Part shown: positions 35,551-47,434 of the stretch, in pieces | Numbering within the stretch: the first letter of the stretch is position 1 | Layout of the letters: each line of letters begins with the position of its first letter | Assembly: GCF_963678975.1 (NCBI RefSeq) | Contig: NC_089274.1 | Coordinates: 5,692,001-5,756,000, forward strand | Length of the DNA stretch: 64,000 nt | Direction of reading: 5' to 3' | DNA from: Dysidea avara | Taxonomy: Eukaryota > Porifera > Demospongiae > Dictyoceratida > Dysideidae | Program-made: the position numbers and the translations under genes | Notes under the pieces: model-generated | The model's database searches: none | The model's input: the letters and a program-made list of their open reading frames with translations, nothing else | Told to the model about the DNA's origin: nothing

Positions 35551-36137
35551 TACTCCTCTTGTTTTTGTACTATTCAAATGTTACAAATATAAAATACTAT
35601 ATAGTCTAACCCATACCAGTGAAGAAGAAACCAAAGCTGAACTTGAACCTGACGTTTGCCTGTTAAACGTAATGATGACTTTCACTGTCTGTATGAAGGT
35701 AAGATTTTGGGTGAGTTCGAGGTGAGCTAGGTTGGCCCGGCTTTGCCGGGACGCTCGTTCTACATATTGAAATTAGCCATTGGGATTACAAACCTAAAAT
35801 TTTTTACTGATTTTAGCGGAATTCCGCATATCTACCGACATGGTAAGTTCAAAAACGTACGAGAAACCCATTAAAAGTTGGCTTAGGAAACATGGTGTCT
35901 GTTTATATAGGCCTACAGAAACTAGAACAAAGCTATTCTGAACTAAGATACTCACGAGGCACTTTCTCGAAGCGGCTCTCCTCAACTTTTGTCTTTAAAC
36001 TGAACGGCCCGCTCGAGGGCAACAATTGTTCGTACAATTCCCTCTAATTACAGAAGTACTATTCATGTACACAATGTTCCAGATCGTTTTTTGTGTTTAG
36101 ACTAATTAGTTTAAGGTGAATTCCCATAGTCTTGGTA

Positions 36138-36260
36138 ATGGGTGAATCCCACAATACATTACGCATTGGGCAAAATGACGAACCAGGTTCAGAAACAGTG
36201 CTGGGACCACGTATCCGCTGCAGCTACAGTCTTGAAAATAAGGTGGGGTATTCCTTAGAG
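36138..36260 (+). CDS. Orphan candidate first exon (41 codons)
   Basis: The ATG at 36138 opens a 41-codon frame (starting MGESHNTLRIGQ) that ends in phase 0 at a good donor (GAG, then GTATGT). The peptide looks like coding sequence, but no following exon could be found and no family is recognised. The microsatellite 200 bp downstream would lie in its intron. It could equally be chance. Confidence 0.3.
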
Positions 36261-36454
36261 GTATGTGATAATTAGCAGACCATTTTTTGTTGGTATCACT
36301 ACATGTTGTGGGCGCTTCGAAAATGCACGAAAATCAGTGTTTTTACACCATTTTAAGCATTTTACGTACTTTTTGGGGGCATGTCCCTTTCAATATTATT
36401 CGACCCAGACTGATTGAACTAGATTTTGTAGTTACCTTATAGGGCTTTTTCTTG

Positions 36455-36579
<125 letters not shown>

Positions 36580-37309
36580 ATGCATGTAGTTACACTTTTT
36601 CTTTCCTTGCCATGCCCACAACTGACTACTGTGTAGATCAGATCTGTGGTCGCGAGGATTCACATACTTGTCTCTTTTTGTTGTAAACATTCATCATAAT
36701 CATGATGGTCTTCTCTCTCTATGTATTCAATATGAACCATAGCACGCCTCGAACTCACCGACAAACTTGCCTTCATACAACTAGTGTGTTTAATACATGA
36801 CAACTTCCTAACGTTTATACAACAAACGACCGGCTAAACAAATATTTGCACCGAGACTGGTGACTGGCTAAATATCCACTTCGTTATAATATCAAACTAT
36901 AGTGATTGTGTATGCATGTATGTATCGCCCATCACTGGTGCATGCACTGACTATCACAAATCTTCTGTACCTTGACAGCTAGAAGCCTCTTTATTTAACT
37001 TCAGTGTCTGTAAATCCGAGCAGGGTACGTATAGCGGTCTTCGCCACTTGTAGATTTCATCAACTAAGATCTCTTTCAGTTTTTTTCTTGTTCTCGAAAT
37101 CCCAGCCAGTGCCCTCGGTATACGACACATTCGTTGGCTCGTTCGTTGGAAAACAGCGAGGCGGCAAAGACTGACGAAATGTCTGCGGAGCATCTAGAGA
37201 AATCAGTGGTAGTTTGTTCGCGATGACTATTCCTCTGCGTCACGTTGATTTTGTCTTCCTTCTCCGCCAAGAACAACTGCAACAAATCCTGTGAGTTTTA
37301 CAATTGATG

Positions 37310-37951
37310 GGGTACTGATGAAAGCCGGAATGGAATTGATCGGGGCGCGCGCCAAGTTTAAAATCGTTTGAAACAGGTTGTGCACTATTTCCAACTGTCA
37401 CACAACAACTAGAATTAGTTTGTTTCTGTTTATAGGCATGCTAGTAATCGTTCGACTCGAAAGTTCTATTAAATGCCCACCACGTGGCAATGTGTGTGTA
37501 AATAAAATCCATCCAGTTTAGTTTAATCCTGATGTAGAAGTACTTCCTTACCATTCCAACAGGTAAACTACTGTAGTATTTTCATGTTGTAGCAGTATTC
37601 AAGCCTTTTTGTACAAGTGTCGCTGGTTTTCTGAAGCGACTATAATTCTACCATTATATTGGCAGCGATTTACGAGAGTTAGCAAACTGCAGTATGTTAT
37701 TATATTAACAGTGCTTACAAAATATAGGTTAACAGCTTAGCTAAATGATCACTGTTCAGCTTAGACGATTGTACAACGCATTCTTGCAGTGGGCATTAAA
37801 TAGAACCGTCGAGCATATGTTTTCTAGCATGTCTATAGCAGAAGCGAACTAATTCTAAGTTGGAAACAGTGCACAATCTGTTTAAAACGACTTTTTAACT
37901 TGGCGCACGCCCCCTGTTGGTTCCGTTCCATTCCGGCTTTCATCAGTACCC
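37310..37951. mobile_element. Foldback element with perfect 9 bp target duplication
   Basis: The ends GGGTACTGATGAAAGCCGGA and TCCGGCTTTCATCAGTACCC are perfect inverted copies, and homology between the arms continues for about 180 bp (e.g. TTGTGCACT and AGTGCACAA, TTCTATT and AATAGAA). CAATTGATG directly flanks both sides (37301-37309 and 37952-37960). The 642 bp element has no transposase. A 9 bp duplication and long inverted arms fit a Mutator-like (MULE) non-autonomous element. A partial end-like sequence (AAAGCCGGAACGGAACGCA) recurs at 37999. Confidence 0.9.
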
Positions 37952-38738
37952 CAATTGATGTGATCAATGTTCATATTATAGTATTCGGGAAGGTATAAAA
38001 GCCGGAACGGAACGCACCCCCTCCTTTAATTATTTTTTATTGTCATAATTACATTTTGTGTTCATTTTCTACATGTAGCTACATGAGCTGAATCCTATCG
38101 TCCTATCGTCGACTTCTACACCAACTGCATCAGCGATAACTTATCATCTCCAAATAGTGCACTGCTAATAGCACGTGACCGTAGCACGTTCTACCCTGCT
38201 CAGTTGCATTTTGGTGACAACGGATAGAGAACAGCGGTGATAGACTTTGATGTACTTTCTCATTTCTCGGTTATTTCTCTCTTACTTCCCAACTATTTCC
38301 CATTTCTCATTGATTTCTCGGATTTCTCTCTTACTTCCCGGATATTTCTTGTTTCTTGATCATTTCTCTCTTATTTCCCAGATATTTCTTACTCCTCAGA
38401 TATTTCTTACTTCTCGGTCATTTCTCAACTGTTTCTTGACGATTTCCTGCCTCCTTCTTGACTATTTCCCTTCTACTTCTCGGATAAGCTTCCAAGTCAA
38501 GTGCAAGTTGGTAATTACTCAGTAGTTCTATGGAGTCCTCTAGTTAGTAACTAGTTGACAAGTGAGTTTAAACATGTGTTCACTCAGTTTACAATGGTAC
38601 AACATGATCAAACTTTAGTGGCCATCCTGTAAGCCAAGTTGTGCCTGGATAAATAGTTTGTGCTGTACTGTAGTATTTTATCTCATTTGGGAAAACTTTG
38701 TTTCCCCCAACTATTAGTATGCTTTTACGCTTCACAAG

Positions 38739-39643
38739 GGGGTGACACACAGGCACTCAGGTAGATCTGTGACTGCGGTCAAAGGTCAAGGCCACCGAAT
38801 TCGTGCCAAGTCAACAGTCAAAGGTAAAAGTTTCCAACCTACAATCAAAAAGTACTGAAATATTGTTGCTAAGTCACTGGTCAAGGATTGGAAAAGGCTC
38901 TTAGTCACAGGTCAAGTGAAATTTCGGTTGGTCAAGATTTTGACCATGGTTGCAGATCTATACCTACAGCATGTACCTATGTGACATCCCATTGTTTTAA
39001 TAAGTCAGCCAAATGGGATGTCATGATCTGTGACTGTAGCCATAGTCTTAAATTTTACATTGATCTATATTATTGTTTGAACTGTAACTTTGTGACAAAT
39101 TTCAATTGTGGATTTTAAAAGTTTAACACAGAGACTAGCTATTGACACTGACTGTTGGTGTCAAACTGTCAATAAGTGCCACCACATGTACAAGCTAATG
39201 ACAGCAACTGGAACAACTCAAGACTGAAGATTTTGGTAACTTTAATCTGAAGGTTGGGATTAGGCTTGACCTCTGAAGGTAGGCTGACTCTAGCTTGCCT
39301 TGTACTCACCACAAACTTACAAGACATAACAGGCAAAGCATTTTGGTCGTATTCAGCTATGATTTCTTCTTTACCGGCCTTCTTCTTTTAATGTAGCTCT
39401 ATCAACAATTTGCATTTACAGGGTAGAAAATAAAGGAGAGAAGTATCTGGTCAGGTACCTAGGCTAGAAGTGGCTAAAATACATTTGTTTGAATGCATTT
39501 TTTGTCCATGTGTTTTGGTATATCAGTGTACACAGCCTCAGCCAAATTGTAGTACTTGACTGTCAAACTTGATGGCCTTGACTGTTGACTTTTGGCTGCA
39601 GTCACAGAACAACTTACTGTGAGTACCTGTGTGTCACCCATTT
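38739..39643. mobile_element. Foldback MITE inside the large inverted repeat
   Basis: The left end GGGTGACACACAGGCACTCA and the right end TGAGTACCTGTGTGTCACCC are inverted copies. GTCAAGGCCA(C/T)C and its inverse lie further in, with several GGTCAA(A/G)G words. No target duplication is evident. Confidence 0.65.
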
Positions 39644-42600
39644 GGTACATATTTTATAGCATAGCCTTGCAAGGTGAAGTGACAAGCCAGAGGTTGTAGG
39701 GCTATATGATAATACATTTCTGTTATCTTGATAATAATGCTACTTTGCTATTTTTATCACAATATTTACTCTTTGTTAATTTACTGTAATGAAAAGTGTC
39801 ATGATGACAATAGTATTTTACAATAATTTTGATCATTCCACATCTCTCTAAGAGGAAGTAATACCAAGAGTTCATAAAATATATAGAGTATCTTGCTCTC
39901 ACGTACCCTTGTAGAAGGGCATATCATAAAGTTATGATGTAATGACAAGGCGTTGTGGTTTGTGACATACAAGCAGCTGTAAAAGTACAAAAGTTGTTAC
40001 TACCGTTTTACACTCGCGATGCTTCGTGAAAGTCTTAACAAGATATGCCTGTGCATCAGTCAAGACCTATGAAGACATGCCTGCAGTTTGTTGAAAAATG
40101 CTGAGAGCTTGAGTTAATTCGGTTGCTAGCAACATTGTTAGGTATGCATTTAATCATTATGTTCAAAATTGATGAAATCATAGAGAAACGAGACAAACTT
40201 GGAAGTGGTACATCATAACTTGACAATACACCCTTCCACAGGGGTATATGAGAGTAGGATACTCTCCTCAGCATATAGACTATGAACTCTTGGTAATACC
40301 CATACATTAATGGTGTCACATTGAAGGTAGTGGAACTGGCAATTATAGTACTGTACACTTTTTCACAAGCATAAGATAGTGGCTATCACAACCCCAACTG
40401 CACAAAAAATTATTGCTCTCCTTTGTTGTTCAGAAAACTCTCAATCACATAGTTATAGTGGCATACTCTTATTTAGCAGAATTGATGTTATAGAAATTCA
40501 AGGGCAAGCCTTAAAGAGAACATGTGAAAGCTGTGATGGATTTATGTTGTTTGCTCAGTTGGACTGTACGTTCATCTCCTTTATAGAACTTTATGGTATG
40601 TGTAATGTTTGTACAGCTATATATGTAGTGATTGTGATAGTATGTGCACACCGTGTTTATATTTGTTTGTATATCAGATCTTTTTATCACCTCAATAATT
40701 TTCTTTGTGGCATCATTATCAACTGATCAATCAGTGCAAGCAAATACAAAGACCAAATTACAATAACTACCTAGAAAACAAGGCTTGTCCCTATACAATA
40801 CTCTGTGGTACAATGACATTGGACATACTACAGATATGTAATGTACTAGATCTGGAAGGGACAAGAGGCTGGTTACATAGATTGCTAATCTGCTTATACG
40901 CAACTGTTATATTAGAGATGTAGTTTCACTAGTTTGACTGTTCTAGTAAATCTTGCATACAAACACATCTGGTAAGACACTAGTGTTTTTTTGGCCTTAC
41001 TTCTCCAACTCATAGATATGCCATGGATTATATAGGTCCCCAGTTTTCTAGGTTATTCACAGGAATACAAATTACTGGGCATTCATAAACAAAAAGGAGA
41101 TTCTTAATGTGTGGAGTCCAGATGTCTGCACTTTTCAGTACTGATCACAGAAAAATTATGTTAGAGAGGACTCACAAGAGTGATGGTTTACAATGAATGT
41201 TGTTAGAGAGATACTACTTAAGAGTTGTGCTCCTACAAAATTTTAATCACTGGTTTATTGGTTACAGATAATTGATGATAATTGGTTAATTGTTTCACTG
41301 TTTAGGCATGGTTTAAAGCAACCTTTACTATTTTTAAAATGTAATTTAGTGGGTGACTGATACTACTACGTAACAAAATGCATTATACTAAGACACCAGT
41401 TACTGAAATACAGCGATCAGTGGATAAACAGCTACTCAAATATTAGTGAATATTTAAGTAAATTATTTTGGAGCCGATTACCAGTTATTTATACTGATGA
41501 CTGGTTGCTGAAGTTTAGAAATCTCCAATTGATCAATCGGTTATTCAGGGAAAGTGAACGGTACTAATGCTAATGTTATATTACTACTACAGAGTATTTG
41601 CTAAGATGCATAACAGGGTCGTGTTTGCAGGCAGATACCTTATATTACTACTACAGAGTATTTGCTAAGATGCATAACAGGGTCGTGTTTGCAGGCAGAT
41701 ACCTTTACAACTGGATAAGAAGGGTCAACTATTGGTATGACAAAATATCTTTGTAGGAGTGTGTCAGAATGAAAAGCTGTTAAAATACTCTAATAGAGCA
41801 GTCAAAGGGTGTCACAAGTGTGTCTAAAGGTTCTTTAAACAAATTTGTTAACACTATACTAAGCCCTTTTCAATTGTAAGTCTATAAACATGTTTAATGC
41901 TTGCTTGGCCAAAATAGATTATAGAAATATCAGCAAGTGTGCTCCAGAAATGATAGTAGTGTAACCAACGAATCAGTTAGTCAACATTCTACAAGGTAAC
42001 GTACAAAGAACACACAATATAGCTAAATTCAAAATGATTTTGTTCAACCATGTGCTATTCTTTTAATGTCCAGGGTAAATGACTCTTGGCATAAGTGGGA
42101 CAATTACATATTACCAAATTAATCATATGTTTCACGGACTGTTTGCCCTCTAGTAGTGACCCGGCATGTCAAAAATTGAATTAAAATGTACCACCCAAGC
42201 AAGTAAGCAATTCAAGTTTAAAAGTAGCAGTGATAAAGCAGTACTATACTGCCATGTAAACAAAGACACGTAACTACATTACACAAGTGAAACAAAAATA
42301 TGCTTACTCTTACTCTCTGTGAAACTATGGTATTTTTCACTGTTAAATAACTAAAGCAATTAAAAGTGCATAAAAGTATTTTTGGCATGTTTTGTTCGAA
42401 TGCATAGCAGGTCATGGGCATATTGAAATTCTCATCACACTGATCACAGAGAAATGAATTCACTCCATGCAATGCACTCCTACACCACTTTTGTCATGTT
42501 TAGCCTCACTCTCCTAGATCAGAGACATCATACACCTACAATGAACTTCTCCTAGTTTAGATGAATTAAACTGAACAATTTGTACATGTACACACACATA

Positions 42601-43689
42601 CACGCGCATATATGACGTTTTGTGCATCATAAATAAACAATTAGGGGTGTGCCTAGGATATTTCAAAAAGGGTTTCACTGGAAAGTATATACCCCCAGAC
42701 CCTATTTTGCAGATTGTCAAATGCCAGTATAGTCTGAATGCTACATGACAAGGATACGGTCAACTTTTAGCTACTGAATTGACCTATATAATTATATTCC
42801 TGATGATCTCACACCCACACATACCTTGTATCATTAAAAGAATAAAACAAATTATAATTGTGTTGCCTTCATCAGTATCATGCAGTATCATTCATGTATG
42901 TATAATATACCCAGTTCTAACTAGCTACCCGGCTAACAGATTACCTATGGAATACCACTGAATGTTACAATACTTTACGAGCTGTGATAGTGACAGCCAT
43001 GAGTACTCATGTAGTTCAGTTATAAGCCTAAAGTAATTTGTCATATACAAAGACCATCTACTTCTCACTTGAAAAAACTCCTAGCAAGTGTACCCATGGG
43101 ATAGTGCTGAAAATACAAATCTTCAATTAAGCAACTGTGAAGGACTTTTAAGTGGTGTTACAGGTGATGACTGTTCTATTAGAGTATTTCACTGACTGCT
43201 CTATTAGAGTATCTCGATTTTGTATAACTATATAGTGTTTGGGGAGGGGCTGTTCCCCCACAGATCTGCCACTTTAATAATGTAGATTGATGTACTCATG
43301 GTGATTTGTTTTTGATAACAATTCAGCAACAACACACTGGCCTGGGCTTTGCTTGCTATTGACAATTTCAGGAAATCCCCCTCAGCACACCCCTGACAAA
43401 TGAACTACTACCACCATTCTTAGAGTTACTATTATCTGAGTGGAAATGTTCAAATAATGTAAAGCAAGATACAGAGTTTTGTTTTGATTACATTAATAGA
43501 GCATACACTTTGACAAAATACCCAGTTGCTTTGGTGTTAATGATGGCCTTCCAACCATACCACTGGAGTTTTCTGCACCACTAAATTAAACATAAGAAAG
43601 TCTTATTTTGTGATACTTTTACAAGTTCTATACAGTTGACGTGAGTGTAGCTGCAGCTGTTCTCAAAGGAATAAAATGATCTAATGCAA
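39644..43689. other. Interior of the large inverted repeat without a supported gene
   Basis: Reading frames here are short and without motifs. At 41577-41704 a 64 bp unit (starting TATATTACTACTACAG) is duplicated exactly head to tail. The word TCTATTAGAGTAT occurs twice at 43177-43208 and again in variant form at 6275 and 46130, hinting at another dispersed repeat. Confidence 0.5.
41577..41704. repeat. Exact 64 bp tandem duplication
   Basis: Two identical 64 bp copies stand head to tail, each including GCATAACAGGGTCGTG. The lack of differences suggests a recent duplication, or an assembly artefact. Confidence 0.92.
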
Positions 43690-45356
43690 CACACAGTTTG
43701 GCACCAGGCTTACAGGATGGCCACCAAAGTTTGATCATCATGTTGTACCATAGTGAACTGAGGTGAACACATGTTTAAACTCACTTGTCAACTAGCTACT
43801 AGCTAGAGGACTCCGTAGAACCACTGAGTAATTACCAACTCGCACTCGACTTGGGAGCTCATCCGAGAAGTAGAAGGGAAATAGTCGAGAAGGAGGCGGG
43901 AAATCATCAAGATCGAAACAGTCGAGAAATGACCGAGAAGTGAGAAATATCCAGGAAAATAAGAGAAATGATCAAGAAACGAGAAATATCCAAGAAGTAA
44001 GAGAGAAATCAATGAGAAATGGGAAATAGTTGGGAAGTAAGAGAGAACTAAGTGAGAAATAACCGAAAAATGGGAAATTTAACAAGATGTTAGGCGCAAT
44101 CTGTGAATTTGCGCAGTTTATAAATTGCGCTGCGCATTTTGTGAATTCATAAAATGCGCAACAATTTATAAATTGTTATATAAATTGTTGCGCAGTTTGT
44201 GAACTACCGTAAGAGCTGCGCATTTTATGAACTGGATTCTGGCTTGTCCATTCAGCGTACCGCCTTCTTGATTTTATAAAGACGGTGGAAATAAGATGTA
44301 CGTGGCTCTAAGAATAACCGGTACACCGGTGGACATAGACACTCCGTTTTATAAATTGTTGCGCAGTTTGTGAACTACCGTAAGAGCTGCGCATTTTATG
44401 AACTGGATTCTGGCTTGTCCATTCAGCGTACCGCCTTCTTGACTGATTCAAGTGCGTATCATAGCTGCTTTCAGGGAGGATAACAGGCTTCTTTTACCAC
44501 CTTAACTTGATATGTTTGCTACTAGCTGAAGGGACATGAATAAAGACGCATTCTATAGCTATATTGCAGACTATCTCTCCCTCCAAGGTTCCTTTGCGTA
44601 CTCTGCAGCTTGCCTGGAGAAGGTGCATACTGTCCTTCTCTGTGTTTCCTTCTGCATACTACAGCATTTGTGGTAGCTAGCAGGCTCATCGATCAGCTAA
44701 TATTGATGGGCGCAGTCCAGCCTACATGTTTTACTTTTTCAAGCAGTTGTCCAGCACATACAAACACTACACCAGTAATGAAATGTATATCAGCACACTG
44801 ATAAGGTTTGGTGCATTGCAACTCGTGTCCAATATTGTATCTTTAATGTCCAGTTTAAATGGTACGTATACTTATAGTTTCACTCTTACATTATCCCATG
44901 CATGTAGATGAAACACAACACGTAGTTACATAATGCCACCTCTGTGTGATACAGTTAACATATAATCAGGTATGCTGTGTTACATATAGTTAAGTATACT
45001 CCAATACATGAGTGAGTTACAGCGGCACAGCTCCATTTGATGAACAGCAAGGCCTAGAAAAGTTGTATCCATTTTCATCTTGCCTGGCTATAACCACATG
45101 TCTTCTTAAACACGGTTCATGGTACCCCCTGATGAGCAACTATATATTGTACCTGACCTATGGAATTCACAAACGTGAATACACAATTTGTATGCATAAC
45201 TAGACCTCACCATGTCAGTCATATCATCATCCAAACTAATCATTCCACAAGAATGGCAGTAGTCATCCAATAATTCTAAATAAACAAACATTATCTGTTA
45301 ATGCATGTGATACATCATCATAACTCATCAGTATATACAACAGACTATATGAAAAG

Positions 45357-45440
45357 AAATTCACTGATTTACCAAGAAATTCACTGATTTACCAAGAAAT
45401 TCACTGATTTACCAAGAAATCCAACTATTCACCAAGAAGG
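45357..45440. repeat. 20 bp tandem repeat, three exact units plus one decayed
   Basis: AAATTCACTGATTTACCAAG is repeated exactly three times, then a diverged copy (AAATCCAACTATTCACCAAG). There are no spacers, so it is not a CRISPR-like array. Confidence 0.92.
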
Positions 45441-45699
45441 TTATTTATGTACATGTTTACTTAATGCACAAATGAGTACACATAATGTGATGATGTATAT
45501 TGAAATGTTTGCTGAAGTAATTAATAGGTGCATAATTATAACAATTTTTGTGGCATAGTCTAATGTATTTCAATACATTTCATTTTAAACAAAGGATTAT
45601 GTAAGCTATATAGTTGAGTTTCACTCAGTGGGTAGCCTGCACAGAGTATCAAATAGTTAACTGAAACAGGTGATGTATTCATCCGAAAGTGCCCCCAAC

Positions 45700-45990
45700 A
45701 ATAATTAAGCTATTACACTTTGCTTTCAGCCATGTTCAGCCAATTACACAGCATTGCATGGGAAGCTCCTCTGCAACCATTACAGTCACTACATGCAGTA
45801 ACAGAAAATACAGATAACTTCTGTTACACATGTAGGGAAGCCATTAAGTGGTGCCAGCTACCACAAATCAACACCTTCCACTGTCAGTAAAGATACATAA
45901 AGGAAGACTCAAGTAGGTCCATGATGTTCGCATTATAAGTACTGCGGTATGCCAAGTTAAGGTACCAAGCAACGTTGAAGAAATCAAGCC
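45700..45990. repeat. Copy of repeat family A inside the 3.3 kb element
   Basis: TTACACTTTGCTTTCA, ACTGTCAGTAAA, TAGGTCCATGATG and GTACTGCGGTATGCCAA match the copy at 11210-11620. The copy lacks the T-rich outer block. Confidence 0.65.
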
Positions 45991-46529
45991 TGTAGCATGG
46001 GGTCTGTTCCAGGTAGTTGTAAACTAAGTACCGTGTGAAAAATACATACATGGTCTTACTAGGGGGTATGGAGGCATGCCCCTCCAGATTTCTTCTGAGA
46101 TCACTTACTGATTGCTCCATTAGAACAAATGACTGTCTATTAGAGTGTCTCAATCTTTTTCTAAACTAATATATCAGAAAATTCAGTGATAGATGCATGG
46201 GCTCCATAAATTGATAGGTGGTTGCTATGCCTATGGGGATCATAAAGGTTTGGTCTTTTGCAAAAATATCACCTAAAATCCAGCCTGACTTGTACTTCAC
46301 AACAGCTTGGCATGATTACAAACTTGGGAACCAGTTCAGTATAGAATATTGGTATATAATTTACCGCCCATCTCCACAATGTCCAGGTCTTATGACTAGT
46401 GGCTATAAATTTTTGTGATGTTTGAGAATATTATAGCATACACAATTCATTATACTTCCATACCTCTGTAAGTATTTTCTTGTAGTCTACATGTTTGAAT
46501 GCAAACGTTCTACTATGTCATAAAATTTC

Positions 46530-47340
46530 TCAACTGTTGCAACTACTGAAACGATTTGTCATTCTCATTCTGTAAGTACAGAATTTTGTGAACGGCAGGA
46601 ACAAACAAAACCAGTTTAGTTTCTTTCCCTTTGTTTCAGTTAACAGGCAAATATAGAAATCTTCCAACTTCAGCTCTGGGTAGTTTAACAAAAAAAACTT
46701 CTTTGTTTCAGTAATGCACCTATCAATGTTAAGCCCCACTACCCCCCTTCCGGGCTTACTAGGGGATTATTGGGGGATTTTGACCTGATTTGATCTGAAA
46801 CTCTGCTCCACTAGTGGGGCATTTGACCGCTCAAAAGTTTAGGCATTTGTTTTAACTTGCAAACTAAAGGAATTGACCTGTTTCCTAAAGTGCCTAACAG
46901 CCATACTACATGGAGATTTGACCACTAGTTGCTCCCCCATGGGTGGAGAATTAGATTTTTCAAAAAGTCAAATCCCCACCATTTCCCCCACTACGCCCGG
47001 GAGGGGGTAGGTGGGGGATAACATTGATAGGTGCATAATGAAAGGTCTATTAGAAATATCATTTCTTTCCACTCTATTCAAAACGTCTGTTATCTTCTGC
47101 ACCTTCTCCTCCGTTACTGTTGTGGTGTGATTGTGATCAAGATATCTTCCTCTACAGAACCTTTCAAATAGCTCTCTGTGACCTTCTTTCGACGTATCTC
47201 CGAGTCTAACTTCATAGTGAAACTCACACCGTTCATACACTGCCACGACGAAATCTCGTGATCTAACACTTGGAACGACAGTATATGGGTTATGATACAA
47301 CTGTACTGTGTCGCATCTCGCTTTGCCATATGTCCGTACG
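46530..47340 (-). pseudogene. Unidentified reading frame split by a MITE
   Basis: On the minus strand an open frame runs from the inner edge of the right terminal repeat (about 47340; words TYGKARCDTVQLYHNPY, DFVVAVYERCEFHYEV, EELF-like ELFERFC) to 47039. It resumes in the same frame at 46714 (TETKKFFLLNYPELKLEDF) and ends at a stop at 46530. Only the 321 bp MITE and its TAA duplication separate the two parts; without them the frame is continuous over about 165 codons. There is no start codon next to the terminal repeat, so upstream exons are missing or the segment was captured. No family is recognised. Confidence 0.6.
46715..47035. mobile_element. 321 bp MITE with TGCACCTATCAATGTTA ends, TAA duplication
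   Basis: The left end TGCACCTATCAATGTTAAGC and the right end GATAACATTGATAGGTGCA are inverted, with CCCCAC(T/C)(A/T) words following in both. TAA stands directly outside each end (46712-46714 and 47036-47038). A 3 bp TAA/TTA duplication is typical of PIF/Harbinger elements. The interior has repeated GGGG(A/C)TT and CCCCAC words and no coding capacity. Confidence 0.9.
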
Positions 47341-47434
47341 ACACCTGCGCAATTTATAAATTGTTGCGCATTTTATGAATTCACAAAATGCGCAGTGCAA
47401 TTTATAAACTGCGCAAATTCACAGATTGCGCCTA

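Larger units (their letters stand above)
32674..36137. other. Gene-poor region with scattered repeats
   Basis: No gene is supported. At about 33640-33690 there is a run of CTGC/CTGA units followed by sequence related to repeat family A (33960-34010). A 78-codon minus-strand frame at 34555-34319 has natural-looking composition but no recognised motif and no splice context. At 35740 a short hairpin (CCCGGCTTTGCCGGG) resembles one at 2285. The tandem array 35013-35069 and the SINE 35461-35550 are listed separately. Confidence 0.5.
38255..44075. mobile_element. Large inverted-repeat pair, arms of about 385 bp, 5 kb apart
   Basis: The left arm 38255-38640 and right arm 43690-44075 are inverted copies. 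Both contain a pyrimidine/purine-biased part built from TTTCTC and CGG(A/T)(T/C)ATTTC words, followed by a unique part with TGGTAATTACTCAGT, TTTAAAC and ATGTTGTACCAT. The TTTCTC-rich part is itself a degenerate tandem array. No transposase was found between the arms, so the pair could be ends of one decayed 5.8 kb element or two insertions in opposite orientation. Confidence 0.7.
44091..47434. mobile_element. 3.3 kb element with about 97 bp terminal inverted repeats (TTAGGCGC ends)
   Basis: The left terminus begins TTAGGCGCAATCTGTGAATT and the right terminus ends AATTCACAGATTGCGCCTAA; the match continues nearly unbroken for about 97 bp on each side. The repeat is built from smaller GCGCA(A/G)TTTATAAA and GCGCATTTT words. 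Left of centre, a 95 bp segment at about 44180-44274 is repeated at about 44348-44443. The only long frame is on the minus strand near the right end (46530-47340), split by a MITE. No known transposase motif was found. It sits directly beside the right arm of the 38255-44075 inverted repeat. Confidence 0.85.

Noticed and set aside
38247-38525. 92-codon frame rich in Phe, Leu and Ser
   Set aside because: It is the translated TTTCTC-rich inverted repeat; the inverse arm gives a different, broken frame.
45357-45440. CRISPR-like array
   Set aside because: Units are directly adjacent without spacers, and the window is eukaryotic.
44091-47434. TTA target duplication for the 3.3 kb element
   Set aside because: The bases outside GGCGC are TTA on the left and TAA on the right, so they extend the inverted repeat and do not form a direct duplication.
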